Assembly (NCBI RefSeq): GCF_004379255.2
Contig: NC_056034.1
Coordinates: forward strand, 34,351,262 to 34,415,261
DNA: 64,000 bases
Direction of reading: 5' to 3'
Source of the DNA: Salvia splendens
Lineage: Eukaryota; Streptophyta; Magnoliopsida; Lamiales; Lamiaceae
Position numbers and translations under genes: made by a program. Below, piece by piece: positions 21,946-34,502 of this stretch. Each line of letters opens with the position of its first letter. Within the stretch, counting starts at the first letter, position 1. The notes under the pieces were generated by a model. That model was not told the origin of the DNA, searched no databases, and saw nothing but the letters and a program-made list of their open reading frames with translations.

Positions 21946-22589
21946 ATCCCCCACATTGGTTAGAGTGCTGCAAGCTCAAACCAATACAGGACGTGTATCC
22001 ATGCATGCAGACTCTTTTGCTCAAATCTCGAGAAACGATACTGCATTTGGAGAGGTAACTTGTGATTTTGAACCTTCCATAGTCAACACTATCGGACATA
22101 CCGGCGAGCTAGTGGACGCGATGCCTTGAACTATTGCTCCTTGGTGTATGCCTAGTTAATAGCATCAAAACAATATTGTCTCAACTCCATCAGTTCTCAC
22201 GTTTGTGTCCGTTTCGGCCGTGGAACACCTCTTTGGAATTCATAAGTGACTCACACACACGAAGCGACCTTACTTCTCACTTACATAGGTGATTCTTTCA
22301 TGAGTATCCTGCCATACTGCATCTCCTTGAGATTTCAAGAATCATTAAAAGTCAAAAGACTTAACCTCTTACCACGTGCAGGTTACAACAGTCAATGCTT
22401 TCTAAAGAATGGGCGAAGATTAAAATCTTCTGAGTGTTACAGCTAGATTCGTATAGCTTCGTTTTCCCATTGAACCAATCTCATGGGATCTCCAATTGTA
22501 TGGTTGGGTTACCACTATATTCATCTTTTAAGATGTGGTTTTCAGTCCCATTCGTTTTAGCACTATATGCATTTGACCACGGTTTAAAC

Positions 22590-25588
22590 CTTTTGTTAAC
22601 GGATCCGCTAAGTTATCCACTGACCTTACATAGTCAACTGTGATAACACCACGTGTGATCAATTTCCTGACGGTATTATGTCGCCGATGAATATGTCGAG
22701 ACTTACCATTGTATAAGCCACTATGTGCTCTCCATATATCTGCTTGGCAATCACAATATATCACTACTGTCGGCATTGGCTTCTTCCAACATGGAATATC
22801 TTCTAGAAAGTTTCTAAGCCACTCGGCTTCTTCCCCTGCTTTATCCAATGCGATAAACTCAGATTCCATGGTGGAACGAGCAATACACGTCTGTTTCGTT
22901 GATTTCTACGAGACAGCACCACCCCCCATAGTGAACACATACCCACTTGTCGAAAATGAGTCTTTTGAATTAGAGATCCAATTTGCATCACAGTACCCTT
23001 CATGTACTTGGGAATATCTTGTGTAATGCTGCCCAAAGTTAATAGTACACTTCAAGTGTCTCAAAACTGTACGTAGAGCTTTCCAATGTTCCTTGTTTGG
23101 ATTGCTCGTAAATCGGCTCAACTTGTTTACAGGATAAGCAAGATCAGGTCGAGTACAGTTTGTGATAAACATCAAACTTCCAATGACCTTTGTATACTCT
23201 TCTTGAGCAATCGAATCACCCATATTCTTGCTCAAATGGACATTGAGCTCCAAAGGAGTCTTTGCTGGCTTACAATCAAACGAGTTGAATTTCTTAAGCA
23301 TTTTCTCAACATAATGAGATTGCGTTAAGGCAATTCCCTCATTAGTCCTCAATATTTTGATTCCGAGAATCACCTCAGCTAGACCCATATCTTTCATATC
23401 GAAATTTCTTTTCAACATGTTTTTTGTCTCGTTAATAATGGCACTATTGCTGCCCATTATCACATATGATCAACATTCATTAATAGTGAATCCATTTGCC
23501 AACATCACGTTGTCAAATTTCAAATGCCATTGCAACGGTGCTTGCTTCAACCCATATAATGACTTTACCTGTTTGCATACTTTACGCTCTTGTCCATGCA
23601 CAACAAACCCTTCGGGGTTGTTCCATATATATTTCTTCTTCCATATCATCATTCAGAAACGCAGTTTTCACATCCATTTGGTGAATCTCAAGATTGTGCA
23701 AAGCAGCAATCGCAAGAAGCACCCGAATGGATGTGATTCTCGTAACAGGTGAATAGATATCAAAAAATCATACCCTTCTTTCTGCTTAAAGCCTTAGACA
23801 ACTAGGTGAGCTTTGTACTTATCTATAGTACCATCGGGCTTATATTTCCTTTTTAGAATCCATTTGCACCCTAAAGCCTTACAGCCTTCAGGCAAGTCTA
23901 CTAACACCCAAGTGTTATTTCTCATGATGGATTCAATTTCACTGTTGATAGCTTCTTGCCACCACGTTGTGTTTGGGCCAGACAAAGCTTCCGCTAATGA
24001 CTTTGGTTCACCATCCAACATGAAAGTTATGAAGTCTGGACCAAAAGTCTTAGCAATTTTAACTCTTTTACCACGTCTTGGTTCTATATCTTCAGGACTT
24101 GACCTTGTCCTTTTTGGAGGATTAGAACTAGTGGATTCATCCACCATTCTTTCACTAGAACGATCCTCCTACGTTTTGCAAGGGTACACATTCTCAAAGA
24201 ATATAGCATTTCTTGACTCAATTGGTGTTCCTTCAGCCACGCCAGGCACAGCTGACCTATGGACTAGGAAACGATATGCACTACTATTAAGTGCATGGCC
24301 AATAAAGATGCAATCGACTATTTTAGGGCCTATTGCAACTTGTTTCGGAGGAGGCACTTCTACCTTCGCTAAGCACCCCCACACTTTGAGGTATGAATAC
24401 GAAGGTTTCTTGCTTTTCCACAACTCATAAGGAGTCACATCCCTATTTTTTAGTGGAATTCCGTTCAGCATATGATTCGCTGTTAACACAGCCTCCCCCC
24501 ACATGTTCTGGGATAAACCAGAATTAATCAACAGAGCATTCATCATCTCTTTAAATGTTTGATTTTTTTCGTTCAGCAACTCCATTTGACTGGGGAGAAT
24601 ATGGAGTCGTTGTTTGGTGAATTATACCACTTGCATGACATAATTCTGCAAACGGAGCTACATACTAACCACCTCTATCACTTCGAACACACTTAATTCG
24701 ACAATTAAGTTGATTTTCGGCTTCATTTTTTAAGTTTTTAAACGCTTCAATTGCCTCATCTTTACTTCTTAATAAGTAAAGGTAACAATACCTTATGCAA
24801 TCATATATAAATATGATGAAGTACTTTTTACCACCTCTAGTTTATACAAATTTTAAATCACATACGTCTGTATGAATTAATTCTAGAGGTTTTGTGCTCC
24901 GTTCTACCGAGCGAAACGGTAGCTTGGTCATTTTTGCTTCAACACAGACTTCACATTTCTTTTGTGAGTTAAACTCGTGAATTTTTAGTAAATCAAGATT
25001 CACTAATCTTTTTATAGCATTTAGATTTACATGTCCCAATCTATTATGCCATAAATCAGAGTTTTCAAGCAAATAAGAGGATGTGTCATCTTCCTTATTG
25101 CTTATTCCTTTTCCACGGTGAATGACCGTAACATTCAGCTCAAAAGGCCCATTCACTAGGTGACCTTCACCTATGAACTTTCCATACTTGGTCAGTATAA
25201 CATTTTCACACTCAAATTCTAGTGAAAATCCATGATTTACTAGAAGTGAGCCTGACATCAAATTATTTCAGATGTCTGGGACATGCAGCACATCCTTAAG
25301 GGTAAGAACCTTTCTTGATCCTAATTTTAGGAACACATTACCCACACCAACCACCTTAGAGGAGGCTCGGTTTTCCAGAATTAATTTTCTACCTCCAACA
25401 GATTTGTAAGTAGAAAAAACGCTTCTCTCGGAGCACACATGACATGTGGCACTAGTATCAACAAACCATTCATTTGGATTATTACCATGGTTCACGTCGG
25501 AGACCATTGCGACCACCTCGTGATCTTTGTTGTTTATAACAACACGTTCATATAATTTGCACAATATTGTCTCCATTAATAAGTACAC
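22590..25588 (-). pseudogene. Copia polyprotein, body 2, degenerate
   Basis: Gene order is as in body 1. The protease active site is altered from DTG to DTS ([14 protein letters not shown], about 25433-25478). GAG-pre-integrase [16 protein letters not shown] is near 25006-25053. The integrase C-terminal part missing from body 1 is present (24169-24585, with NMWGEAVLTANHMLNG). Reverse transcriptase lost about 69 bases just before the catalytic box at 23472 and shares the altered YVDH-stop remnant of body 1. RNase H ([26 protein letters not shown]) and the connection to the 3' end (DNLADPLTKGLNR) are readable at 22590-23000. Confidence 0.88.
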
Positions 25589-25785
25589 AACTATATTGCA
25601 TCATATGTGCATTGGTATATTCAATAACATATGCATCCCAATTACTACTACCAAGTCTAAATTGGTTTTGCTTGTCAGATGACAAACGATAAACACCATT
25701 CTCAAGAGAATAGATCTCAAGGAATTAACCACTCCATAGCGCATCGATATGATTTCAGCAAGAGTACAATATCTCGTCTTGCGAT

Positions 25786-26324
25786 TATTGGAAATATTAC
25801 AGCTTTTTACACGGCCAAACTCTTGCTATTACAAAAGAACCAAAAACTAGAAGGTAAATAAAACAAAGTAAATACAATAAAAGGAACAAAATGCAAACTA
25901 TAGTCTTCTTTAAGTCGAGTCGAGGTATCCCTCTCTCCGCAAGACGAGATACGCCTCGGCTAGTGCTCACGGATTGGCGCAACGTCCCCAAAGATGAATC
26001 GACTTTCCTCCTACCGAATTGAAGCACCTTAAACTCGTAGGCACCGACGAACTTGAATTGGAGGCGAGAACCGAGCAATGCAATGCTCTTAAGATGCACA
26101 CTAGAATGTAGAGACTAGAGAAAGTAGAGAGAATATTTGTTGTTGGTGTGTCCTTCTCATCTCTCAAACCCATCTATTTATAGGATATGAGAGACCCATT
26201 CAAAAGTCTTGGCATTAAGGATCCTCATAAACCACTTGGAGGTTACCTTAAGTTGAAAATCCAAAAGACTTAAGAAAAGGAAAGGTTTTGAGACCCTCTA
26301 ATTTCTCACATGTTTTTTTCCACA
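25786..26324 (-). repeat. LTR C, 5' end of the copia array (539 bp)
   Basis: It is collinear with LTR A over its whole length. Its plus-strand left end reads TATTGG instead of TGTTGG, a terminal mutation that would block reintegration. The right end TTTCCACA is followed by the TSD CACTT. Confidence 0.88.
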
Positions 26325-26329
26325 CACTT

Positions 26330-27046
26330 TTCATTATTTAGTTATGCTATATATATACTTTTAAATCTCTAAAAAAATCAAACTATAATACGTTGACTCA
26401 ATCATACCACTAAACATAATTTTATGGTACCCATTAAATATATTTAGACTATAAATGAAAATATAATAACAAGAACAATAAAATATGTTACTCCAATATA
26501 CGACTACAAAATAAAATTGTAAGTAGCATGGGATGGAGGGAGTACAAAACATTCATATACGAAACTAGTAAGAATAATTTATGAGGTAAGTATATTTGTG
26601 TATTACTACCTCTGACCGTGCATAGGAGTCCCGTTTTTCTATTTTGGTCCATCCGTGAATAGGAGTCCCGTGCCGAAAATAAACAGGACTCTTATTCGCG
26701 GACGGAGTGAGTAGTCTAATATTAATTTAAAGAAGCAACCTTTATTGTGTTGTATTGCCGACTTGCTCATCTGCGAAATTGAATGTGATTTTCCATTACC
26801 ACAGGCATTGAAGCAACATTAACTAAATCCAACGCTACTCCACACCGCCACACCCTTAAATGCACGGAGTCTCCAACTTCAAAGCCACTTCCAAACCCTT
26901 GTTAATACAAAGATGGTGATTGTTGGAGATCCCTTTATCGATGAGCATGGCAACCGAGCGTTCTCTTTCAAAGCTCAATTGTAGAATTCCTTATGTATTT
27001 CTAACAATCTTGTCTTTTGTTTTAAAATGTGGACAGTGGAAATGAC
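26330..27046. other. Spacer with small Stowaway fragments
   Basis: A right-end fragment GGGATGGAGGGAGTA lies at 26530-26544. A short imperfect inverted repeat at 26605-26712 (TAGGAGTCCCG with its partner and GGACGGAGTGAGTA) looks like a tiny Stowaway derivative. An ATG at 26913 opens a 23-codon frame that may be the first exon of the B3 gene, but I could not link it. Confidence 0.4.
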
Positions 27047-27985
27047 GTGCCCCACAACAAAAAACCAACTTTCTTCAAGATATTTTCAGCAGAGAACAAC
27101 AAAGAACGTATTGTAAGGGCTGTGGAGCTAATAGTCACTATTACACATTTTCAGCAAGAGTAGTTCGTTTTCACTGATTTTCTCTACTAATATAATATTG
27201 TATTTATGTGTATTCGTTTTTCTTATCTATAGCGCATACCGCCAGAGTGGGTAGGCAGGCATGGTAGCGACCTTCTCTTCCACTGCAAACTCATCATGCC
27301 GAATGATTTAGACTGGAGTGTTCGAGTGGGACCAGGGCTCTTCGAAGTCCAACGCTATGAGTTTCATACCCGATGTCCATGTTTGGAAGATATTTATCGT
27401 AATATATAACCATTTACTGAATTTGCCCACAGATATTGCCTAAACTGATATACTTTCTCCATTGTGCAGCTGAGCTTGCAGATCATATGACTGGTGCATT
27501 CTCGCCGGATTTGGAGAGCTCGGACGACTGTGAGCCATCCGAGACTGAGACCGAGACAACGACTAACTCTGTTTTGGATGAGAGCTATGAACCTCAACTC
27601 GGTGCAATTGACATCAACAATCACCCAACCTTTGTTGTGGTTCTCACAAAAGCACACATCCAGCTCACATTGGTATTGCCATAGTTGAATATGCAGGAAT
27701 TCAGAATCATACATGATATTCTATAACATCTTCGTTCATCAACATGAGCTATCTCTTGGTTTTTGGAGGCAACATATTCGTATGTCGGCAAATGAATCTA
27801 CAGCTTACTTGACAACCGATGAGAATACATTCGAGATAACTTTGGCTAAATCAAAATCTAAGATTTGGGTTGAACATGGATGGCGTTGTTTTCCAGACCA
27901 GAATAATCTCAGGGAGGGTGTTCAATGTACCTTTCAATTGGTGGAAGTGGGCGAGGTTCAGTTCTATGTCACATTCGAACGTTAG
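27047..27985 (+). pseudogene. B3-domain gene with two B3 segments, degenerate
   Basis: B3 domains bind DNA in plant transcription factors of the REM, ARF and LAV groups. The first B3 start (KPTFFKIFSAENNKERI) lies in 27047-27112. After a GT/AG intron it continues at 27233 with RIPPEWVGRHGSDLLFHCKL and LDWSVRV. A linker rich in Asp, Glu, Ser and Thr follows (27470-27600, SPDLESSDDCEPSETETE). A second B3 begins NNHPTFVVVLTKAHIQLTL (27610-27680) and, after stops and a frame change, ends KIWVEHGWRCFPDQNNLREG and CTFQLVEV (27850-27950). The layout is that of a two-domain REM-like gene. Stops and frame changes indicate a pseudogene. It sits between the SANT-like genes and the Harbinger transposase. 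Confidence 0.65.
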
Positions 27986-28440
27986 GATGTTGGGATGAAG
28001 TCTTAAGTAGTCAATTGAATTAGCCTAATGTAGACTCGGTTATAATAGTTTTCAGAGACCAGTGCCCCACAAATGGGCTAATTTTTCCCGAGATTATCTT
28101 TTCGATCATCTCTATTTTGCCCGTAATAGTTTGTGGTATCTTCATGTATGCGAAGAAGACTTGGTGCACTTCTTTTTTTATTAATATTAGGGATGTGGGT
28201 AGATTCTATTAATCTATGTTTATGCTTTATTTGCCAATTACATTGATTTCCATTATGAATCCCATGATTTGTTTCTGTAAGCTTTCAATATCTCACATTT
28301 ATGCAGATTGACATAACATACTATACTCAACGATTTGAAATAAATCAAGGGATCATCCAGAGCATAACTGATGAACGACAATATAACAACAAACACAAAA
28401 GTTATTATAAAGTTTAAAACAACAAAAAGTTATTATAAAG
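27986..28440. other. Spacer between the B3 gene and the transposase
   Basis: AT-rich, probably the 3' noncoding parts of the two converging genes. No feature was recognised. Confidence 0.35.
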
Positions 28441-29723
28441 TTATTATTAAAATCATCCCACATTGACTGAGCCAAATCATCCCTTCTCATATTCCATGCG
28501 TTGCTAGGCTCGACATAGACTATGTATTCCGGATCCGCTTCATTGTCGACACAATTGTCAACGTTATCATCACCACTAAGTTGATCTTATATTGGATCCA
28601 CTTCCATTTAGCAGCGAATGAAGTTATGTAGCAAAAAACAGGCGTGGATGAGGAGGGTCTGAACATCTATTGGATAGAAACTCGAACTTCGAAGTATTCC
28701 CCACTGCATTTTGAGCACAGCGAACGCCCTCTCAATCACATTCCTTGCCTTCTTGTGCCTCATGTTAAAAAGCTCTACATGGGTTTGAGGAGCCGCACAA
28801 CCAGGGACCCATTCTTTTAAATGGTATCTAACTCCCTTGTATGGCGTCAAGAATCCTTCGCTATTTGCATATCCCTTGTCACAGAGGTAATAAAAACCTA
28901 TACAAATGTAAAGATCATAACTAAAATATTATACAAGATTATATTTCAAAAATAAAAATGAAAATTTGTACCTAACATACACATAAGTCTTCCTTGGTTG
29001 ATACTAACCTTTTGGTACTTTGAGGGTGTGTGGTCGACTGAGTGCATCACGCAAGATGAGCAAATCACCAGCCGAACCCTCCCATCCCGGAAGCATATAT
29101 ACAAATCTCAAATATCGGCCATACACAGCTAGAGTGTTCGTGGCTATATGGCCCTTTCTGGTACGGTACCTCAGTGCGTCTGCGAGTGGCACTCGAACAT
29201 TTATGTAGGTGTCATCTAATGCACCAAGACAACCCTGTGTTCGAGAAAATAATGTAAAAAAACATATCTAGTTTCTAAAGCATTATTCTAATGTAATTAC
29301 GTATGAGCATTCAGTTCATTGTGCGAACCTGAAACCATTTCCACCTTGTGTCAACGCAATCTTGGTCGATTGGTTCAGGTTTCACTAATAAGACTTCGTA
29401 GAGTTGCAGCATACCACACAAAACAATATGCATATAGTGGGAAACCGTCTGAGAAGATCGCATAAAGTTGAAGCCCACAATACGTGTCTTCTCGTGATGA
29501 GACAATAGACACAAAAACATAGCCACCTGTTCTTCCAGCGTCATGAATTTCTGGTCTATAAGGCCGATCTGATCTCGAAGGAGGCGACATAGTCTCCCAA
29601 AGGTGTTTCTGTCTATCCTTAAATAATCAATGCATGTCCTATCTGTGATACCAACTATTCTATTCATGTGTCGGACTTGTTCAGGAATTCTATCGAGCAA
29701 CGCAAACGTTCCAGCAAGACGCC

Positions 29724-32700
29724 TGAAGTGCCAGGAAATGTGTTTATTGTGCGTGTACTTTGGTATAATTCACAAACCCCAAGGTCCAGGGGATTCGCTA
29801 GATCACAGGGTCTAGGAGAACGTGGAACCTTCAAATTTCGGTCGTTGGACACACACTTTTCCACTTCAAAAACCTCAACCCATTACACTATTGGCTAGTA
29901 TAGGGAAGCAAAGGATCGATCCCACGAGGACGGATGAGTTAGCATGCATTTGGAGAGTTTTGGGCGGGTTTGGATACTGCCACGCAACAAGTGGGTCGAG
30001 AATTTTACTACTGGACTTAGGAAATGGAAACTAACTACTCTATCTATTGGGTCCTGAGGATTAAAAGCATAAAGTTCTAGACCTGAGAACAGAGAAACAT
30101 AAATACATTCATGATTCAGAACATGAAATTAACTGCAGACTGTTTAATCAAACTACTGGGTCAAATCGAGAGTTTCCCAAAACGGTGAGACAAAAAGCAG
30201 AAAGAAAAGCAACTGAGCAGGTTTCCTAAATTAGCTAACGATAGAAAAAGCTGCAGAAAGCAAAACAAACAACGGATCTGGTCTAACTACCAACGATCTT
30301 CATCTTCTTCAACAAGTAAACATGAACATGAACGAAACAGAGCATCAGAAACAAAGTAATCACATATCAGATTTCAGACATCGCGTTTAAACAGAAAACT
30401 ATTAGATCTAAGCTATCAGGTCAAGTAAACTGAAAGCAACAGTAAAATGGCCATAATCATGCAGGTTCGAATCACCACGTATCAGATCCATAAATCCGAT
30501 TCACAATCCCTTCCAGATCCAACCGATCCAAACTCAACAACATTCAGATCCATGAACATAAACTCTGATTCGAACAACTCCTCAACAAACGAACTCAGAT
30601 TCACTAATATCAACTCCGATTCACCAATCAATTGTGAAAAGCATCCAAAATCAGTAAAATCACATCAGAAACCAAAATAAAACCGAACGCAGACACAGTC
30701 ATAGCCACGGGAATAATATCCAAAACATAAAACAGTCTCCGAGCTTCAGTCAAGGAAGTTCTCGGCGAGAATAAACAACGGAAATTTAAAGCAAATTGTA
30801 TCTTCGCCCTCGCAAGGACGGTGTTACACCACAGAAACTAGCTAAAACCACCGCAGTAGCCTGATGTCACCCCATAAGTGCCAAGTGCATGTGAATCGAA
30901 GTGAACTGTGAGTTGAGAGTGGAGCTAAGGAAACTAAGTGTAAAAATGCTAAAAGGGAGGCCGAGTGTCACGCCCACAACTCCCTAGTCAAAGAAAGTGT
31001 AGCTATTTCGCGACTAAACATACTGAACTGTCTCAACTTATCATGAATATTACTTAGTTCAAGGAAACATTGTCTGAATGTGATAAAGATAACATTGTAC
31101 TGAATCATAGTGATTTCTGGGACATTGTCTTTACTAAAACAAGTCTAAGTTTGTGCAACGGAAGAGTACTAAGACAGATGTAATATGTATGAAGACATAC
31201 TACACCAGCTATCTTCCTACTTATTTAGTCTTCTGTCCCAACACCTCCTCGGCTTTGACATCGATCAACCTGCACATTAAGGAAAACAATATGCAGGGCT
31301 GAGTACCTGATGCACTCAGTGGGCTCATGCCGAAAACATTTTCTCTTTTAGTTGTCAGCCAAGCTGAGTGAACGCGGGGTTTTTCTGAAAACAAGTCTCG
31401 ATCACTAAAACTGATATTTCTTTCTGACACTAGACTGCAGTCATTTAAACTTCTGATGATATACCATATCAGATCTGTGTGAACCGGGAATGTGGCCACA
31501 TTCCAATGGTCACTGGACCGGCCAACCTAGCGCTAGCACACGGTCCCTATGTGTACACTAGTCCGAGTAAGGTTTGCGGCCCTACTGGGACCCGAGTTCG
31601 ATTAAACTGGTTTGGCATAGCCAACAGATAGGTAATCATAAACAAAACATGGCATGACAACTCATTCAAAATAAATCATGTTTTCACATAAAACACGCTT
31701 TAAAAGAAAGAAGAGCTCACCTTGTTCGCTTAAACTTTCAAGTGAGTGTCCTTCGATTTGAGGTTACTCGTCGTGCTACGACATCCCTTCATAAACAAAT
31801 AATATTCTTAATTTATATCTTGCATATATGCATGCCTAAGCGTATGCTTATTATTTTACTTTCTTCTTTCTAGGTTCATAAATCTTAAATCCTTAATTAA
31901 ATCAACGATTTAATTTATTCGGAATCTTGCCGAATTCCTCAAATATAGTAAATTTCTGGATTATCTTCCTTAAGTATTTTGAAATACTTACTTTGACTAA
32001 TGAAAGTCCCACTTAGTTATTTACCGGATATTGTAAATCACGGCTACTGTTTTCCTTTCTTCCATGGCTTAAGGAATAATTCCTCATAATCTCAAATTTA
32101 TTTAGGGCAGAGGCCCACTTTAATTAGGAAGAACCACGGCCCAGTTAATCTTACAGTGGCCCAATTCAATTCAAGAAAAATGGTTCATTCTCATAATATA
32201 CTCACTTCGTCGGCCTACTGTAAATGGCCCATAATCAAAGTAGGAATCCATTTTTTTTTGTTAACATACCCCTTGGCCCAAAATTCTTTGTGGTCCAATT
32301 GCAGGAAAAAAAAACCAAATTCAATTATATTCCCTTCTCCAGTACGTAGCCCCCTTCCCTCATTTTTCTCCACCAAAAGAAAAATTCCCAAAAAGTTCAT
32401 ACTCAAAACCAGAAGAACCCTAGCTCATCGGCGCCTCCTTCCTCAGCGTCGATCGACGCTTCGTCGGGCCATCGGAGCGTCACCACTCCAGTCCATCATC
32501 GTTCTCAGTCGCCGGCGCTTCCTATCGGTGGGAGTTCCGCCATCGCGCATAGTTGCACGGCGGAGGCTTCGAAGTTTCTCCGAACGATGAGGTAGCCGCC
32601 CCTGCCGCGTCTCACAGAGGCATCCGCCGTTGCTGACGCCACCTTCGGCAGAGAGGGGAGTGACTCCTCCATCTTCTCCGATCCAAAACGGATCAGACCT

Positions 32701-34502
32701 CTACTATCTCCCCCGTTTCGAAATCGGGGCTCCATCCCATCGATCTACCTCGGCGCCTTAATCGTTCGGTCACCGTGGTCTCACTTATCCACCTCATCTC
32801 CGGCCGCTTGACGAGCAGGGCCGTCGCCCGCCATGTCGCCCAGCGCCGCTTCTTCCTCGTCTCTCTGACCTTGCGTAGCTAAGTCTCCTTCCTTCCCCTT
32901 TCTACTTGAACTAAATTTTAGTCACTTCTCGTTTATTTTCAGGAGTAGTTGGTGGACTAGCACTCCTTTGAGTGATTTTGTATATTTGTTTCCAGTTTAT
33001 ACATCTTACAGATTTTGAAGCTAGGTGTTACTTTAAGACAAGGTCTTGAATCTACTAAAAACTTGTTGTTGACTAAGGTTTGTGCAATATTGAGAATAGC
33101 TAGATCTTAACATGCCACGCCTAAGTGTCTGTACTGCTGTGATTACTACTAAAAGTGGGATCTCAATTACATGATGGTATGACTTGTTATCTGAGCTTGA
33201 GAGTGAGTGAGTTTACCTTCACTGAAACTGTTTGGCTGCTCCCTACTCTGGCCTTGATCGCCCTCACTCCTCAACTTGTTTCTTAGTTGAATGAAAATGC
33301 TGTGTGATAGAGGATGGAACCGAGGGGAGTTAGCATGTGTATATATACACATTTCTTGTAATTGAAAGCTGCAAAAGCTGAGTGTTGGCTGGAAAAAGGA
33401 CTCCACAGGTTGTGCAGCTGGCTGCTCTCTCTGCAGCTCTGCAGAGCATGTACTCTGAGCCCCTGATTTCCCCTCTAACTGATTTTGGTGGTTTGTGGAG
33501 AGTACTCGTGAATTCATAGGAGTTTTACAACTTCTTTTGTTGCTATATTGCAGGCCCTCTCAGTCCTTAACTGCTACTAGCTGGAGTGAGGGTGGTTAGA
33601 AATGGGGTGCAGATGCTGCGATTTCTCTTTGCGATTTGCTGCACTCGGTGCTCAGGCAAATGGCAGCCTGCCATCTTTCTCCTTTAACCAAGTTTGGTCT
33701 CCAAACCTTAAAGTAGGTTTGCCTCCTAACCTTACTTGTTTTGCCTATAAATTTTCTTATTATCTTATGCCCTTTTTCTTGTTCATTTTGTGGGTGACTG
33801 GCAGGTACGAGGGCTGATCTATATTGGTGTTGGCAGCGTCTATTGCTAGCTGCCGAGGCTGTGTTCCTCGATGACTCGCCTCTTCGGGCTTTCTGGGATC
33901 TGGGCCTAGACGGCCTAGTGTTGAAGACCGACGTAGTTGCTAGGAATTCAACTATGTAATAGTGTAGCTCGACTTAAACGAAATTCCCAACTTGTACAAA
34001 AATTCGACAAAGATTGGTGTATATTTCTTTCTAACATTTGTAATTTGTTAGCTTAGAAATTTCTGGAAATTTGTATTTATACTCTTATTTAAGAAATATA
34101 AATACTCCTTCATTCGTAAATAAAATTCTAGAATTTATTTCAAGGTTCTCGAGAATCTAAGTCTCGGCTATTACACTGAGAAAGCTCTCTTTTCTAAAGG
34201 TGTCGTCCATTTATATAGGCAACAATCCTTAGGGCACTGCTTCTTCATAATTGTCTTTTTCTAAAAGGTATTTGTTCTTTGCTCCATATTTTGTATCCTG
34301 GTAGCATTCCTCTCCATCTCATGGGTCTGGTAAATTGCTGGCATTTTCACTTCATTTTCCTTCTTTTCTCTGTCTCCTTGTATTTCGTATGCGCTTCCTG
34401 GGTCCGGCAGATTTTTCACGCACCTAAACTTAGAAATATGCATTAGTGCACCGAAAACACAGAATTTCGATTCAAAACCAATGCATGAAACGAGCCTTAT
34501 CA
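29724..34502 (-). mobile_element. Solo LTR in the transposase exon
   Basis: On the minus strand it starts TGATAAGGCTCGTTTCATGC at 34502 and ends CCTGGCACTTCA at 29724. The flanks are ACGCC (29719-29723) and ACGCT (34503-34507), a 5-bp TSD with one C/T change. Removing it restores the transposase frame. Net of a nested 3.2-kb LTR its length is about 1.56 kb. The box GGGATCGATCCTTTGCTTCC (minus strand, near 29906-29925) is shared with LTR DNA at 42970. It is probably of gypsy (Athila/Tat) type. Confidence 0.82.
30966..34175 (+). mobile_element. Nested long LTR or LARD-like unit (3210 bp)
   Basis: It starts TGTCACGCCCACAAC and ends TCTCGGCTATTACA. The flanks are CCGAG (30961-30965) and CTGAG (34176-34180), a 5-bp TSD differing by one CpG-to-TpG step. 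It has no polyprotein. A GC-rich leader-like block (32400-32880) with CT-rich sequence around it sits in an otherwise AT-rich unit. The size and lack of internal domains suggest a solo copy of a very long LTR, or a large retrotransposon derivative whose two LTRs I could not separate. Confidence 0.65.

Larger units (their letters stand above)
16695..26324 (-). mobile_element. Tandem Ty1/copia array: LTR-body-LTR-body-LTR
   Basis: Three related LTRs (16695-17233, 20874-21945, 25786-26324) alternate with two bodies in the same orientation. The outermost flanks carry the same 5-bp repeat CACTT (16690-16694 and 26325-26329), so the whole array occupies one original insertion site. On the minus strand the order is protease, GAG-pre-integrase, integrase, reverse transcriptase, RNase H. 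The polypurine tract ATGTGGGGGATTG precedes LTR B and a variant precedes LTR A. Both bodies lack gag. The sequence just after each 5' LTR (ATCGCAAGACGAGATATTG) is shared with the copia element at 52566. Confidence 0.88.

Noticed and set aside
32156..32590. 144-codon plus-strand frame in the nested LTR
   Set aside because: Composition-driven frame across AT-rich and GC-rich DNA; no recognisable domain and no splice or start context that would support a gene.
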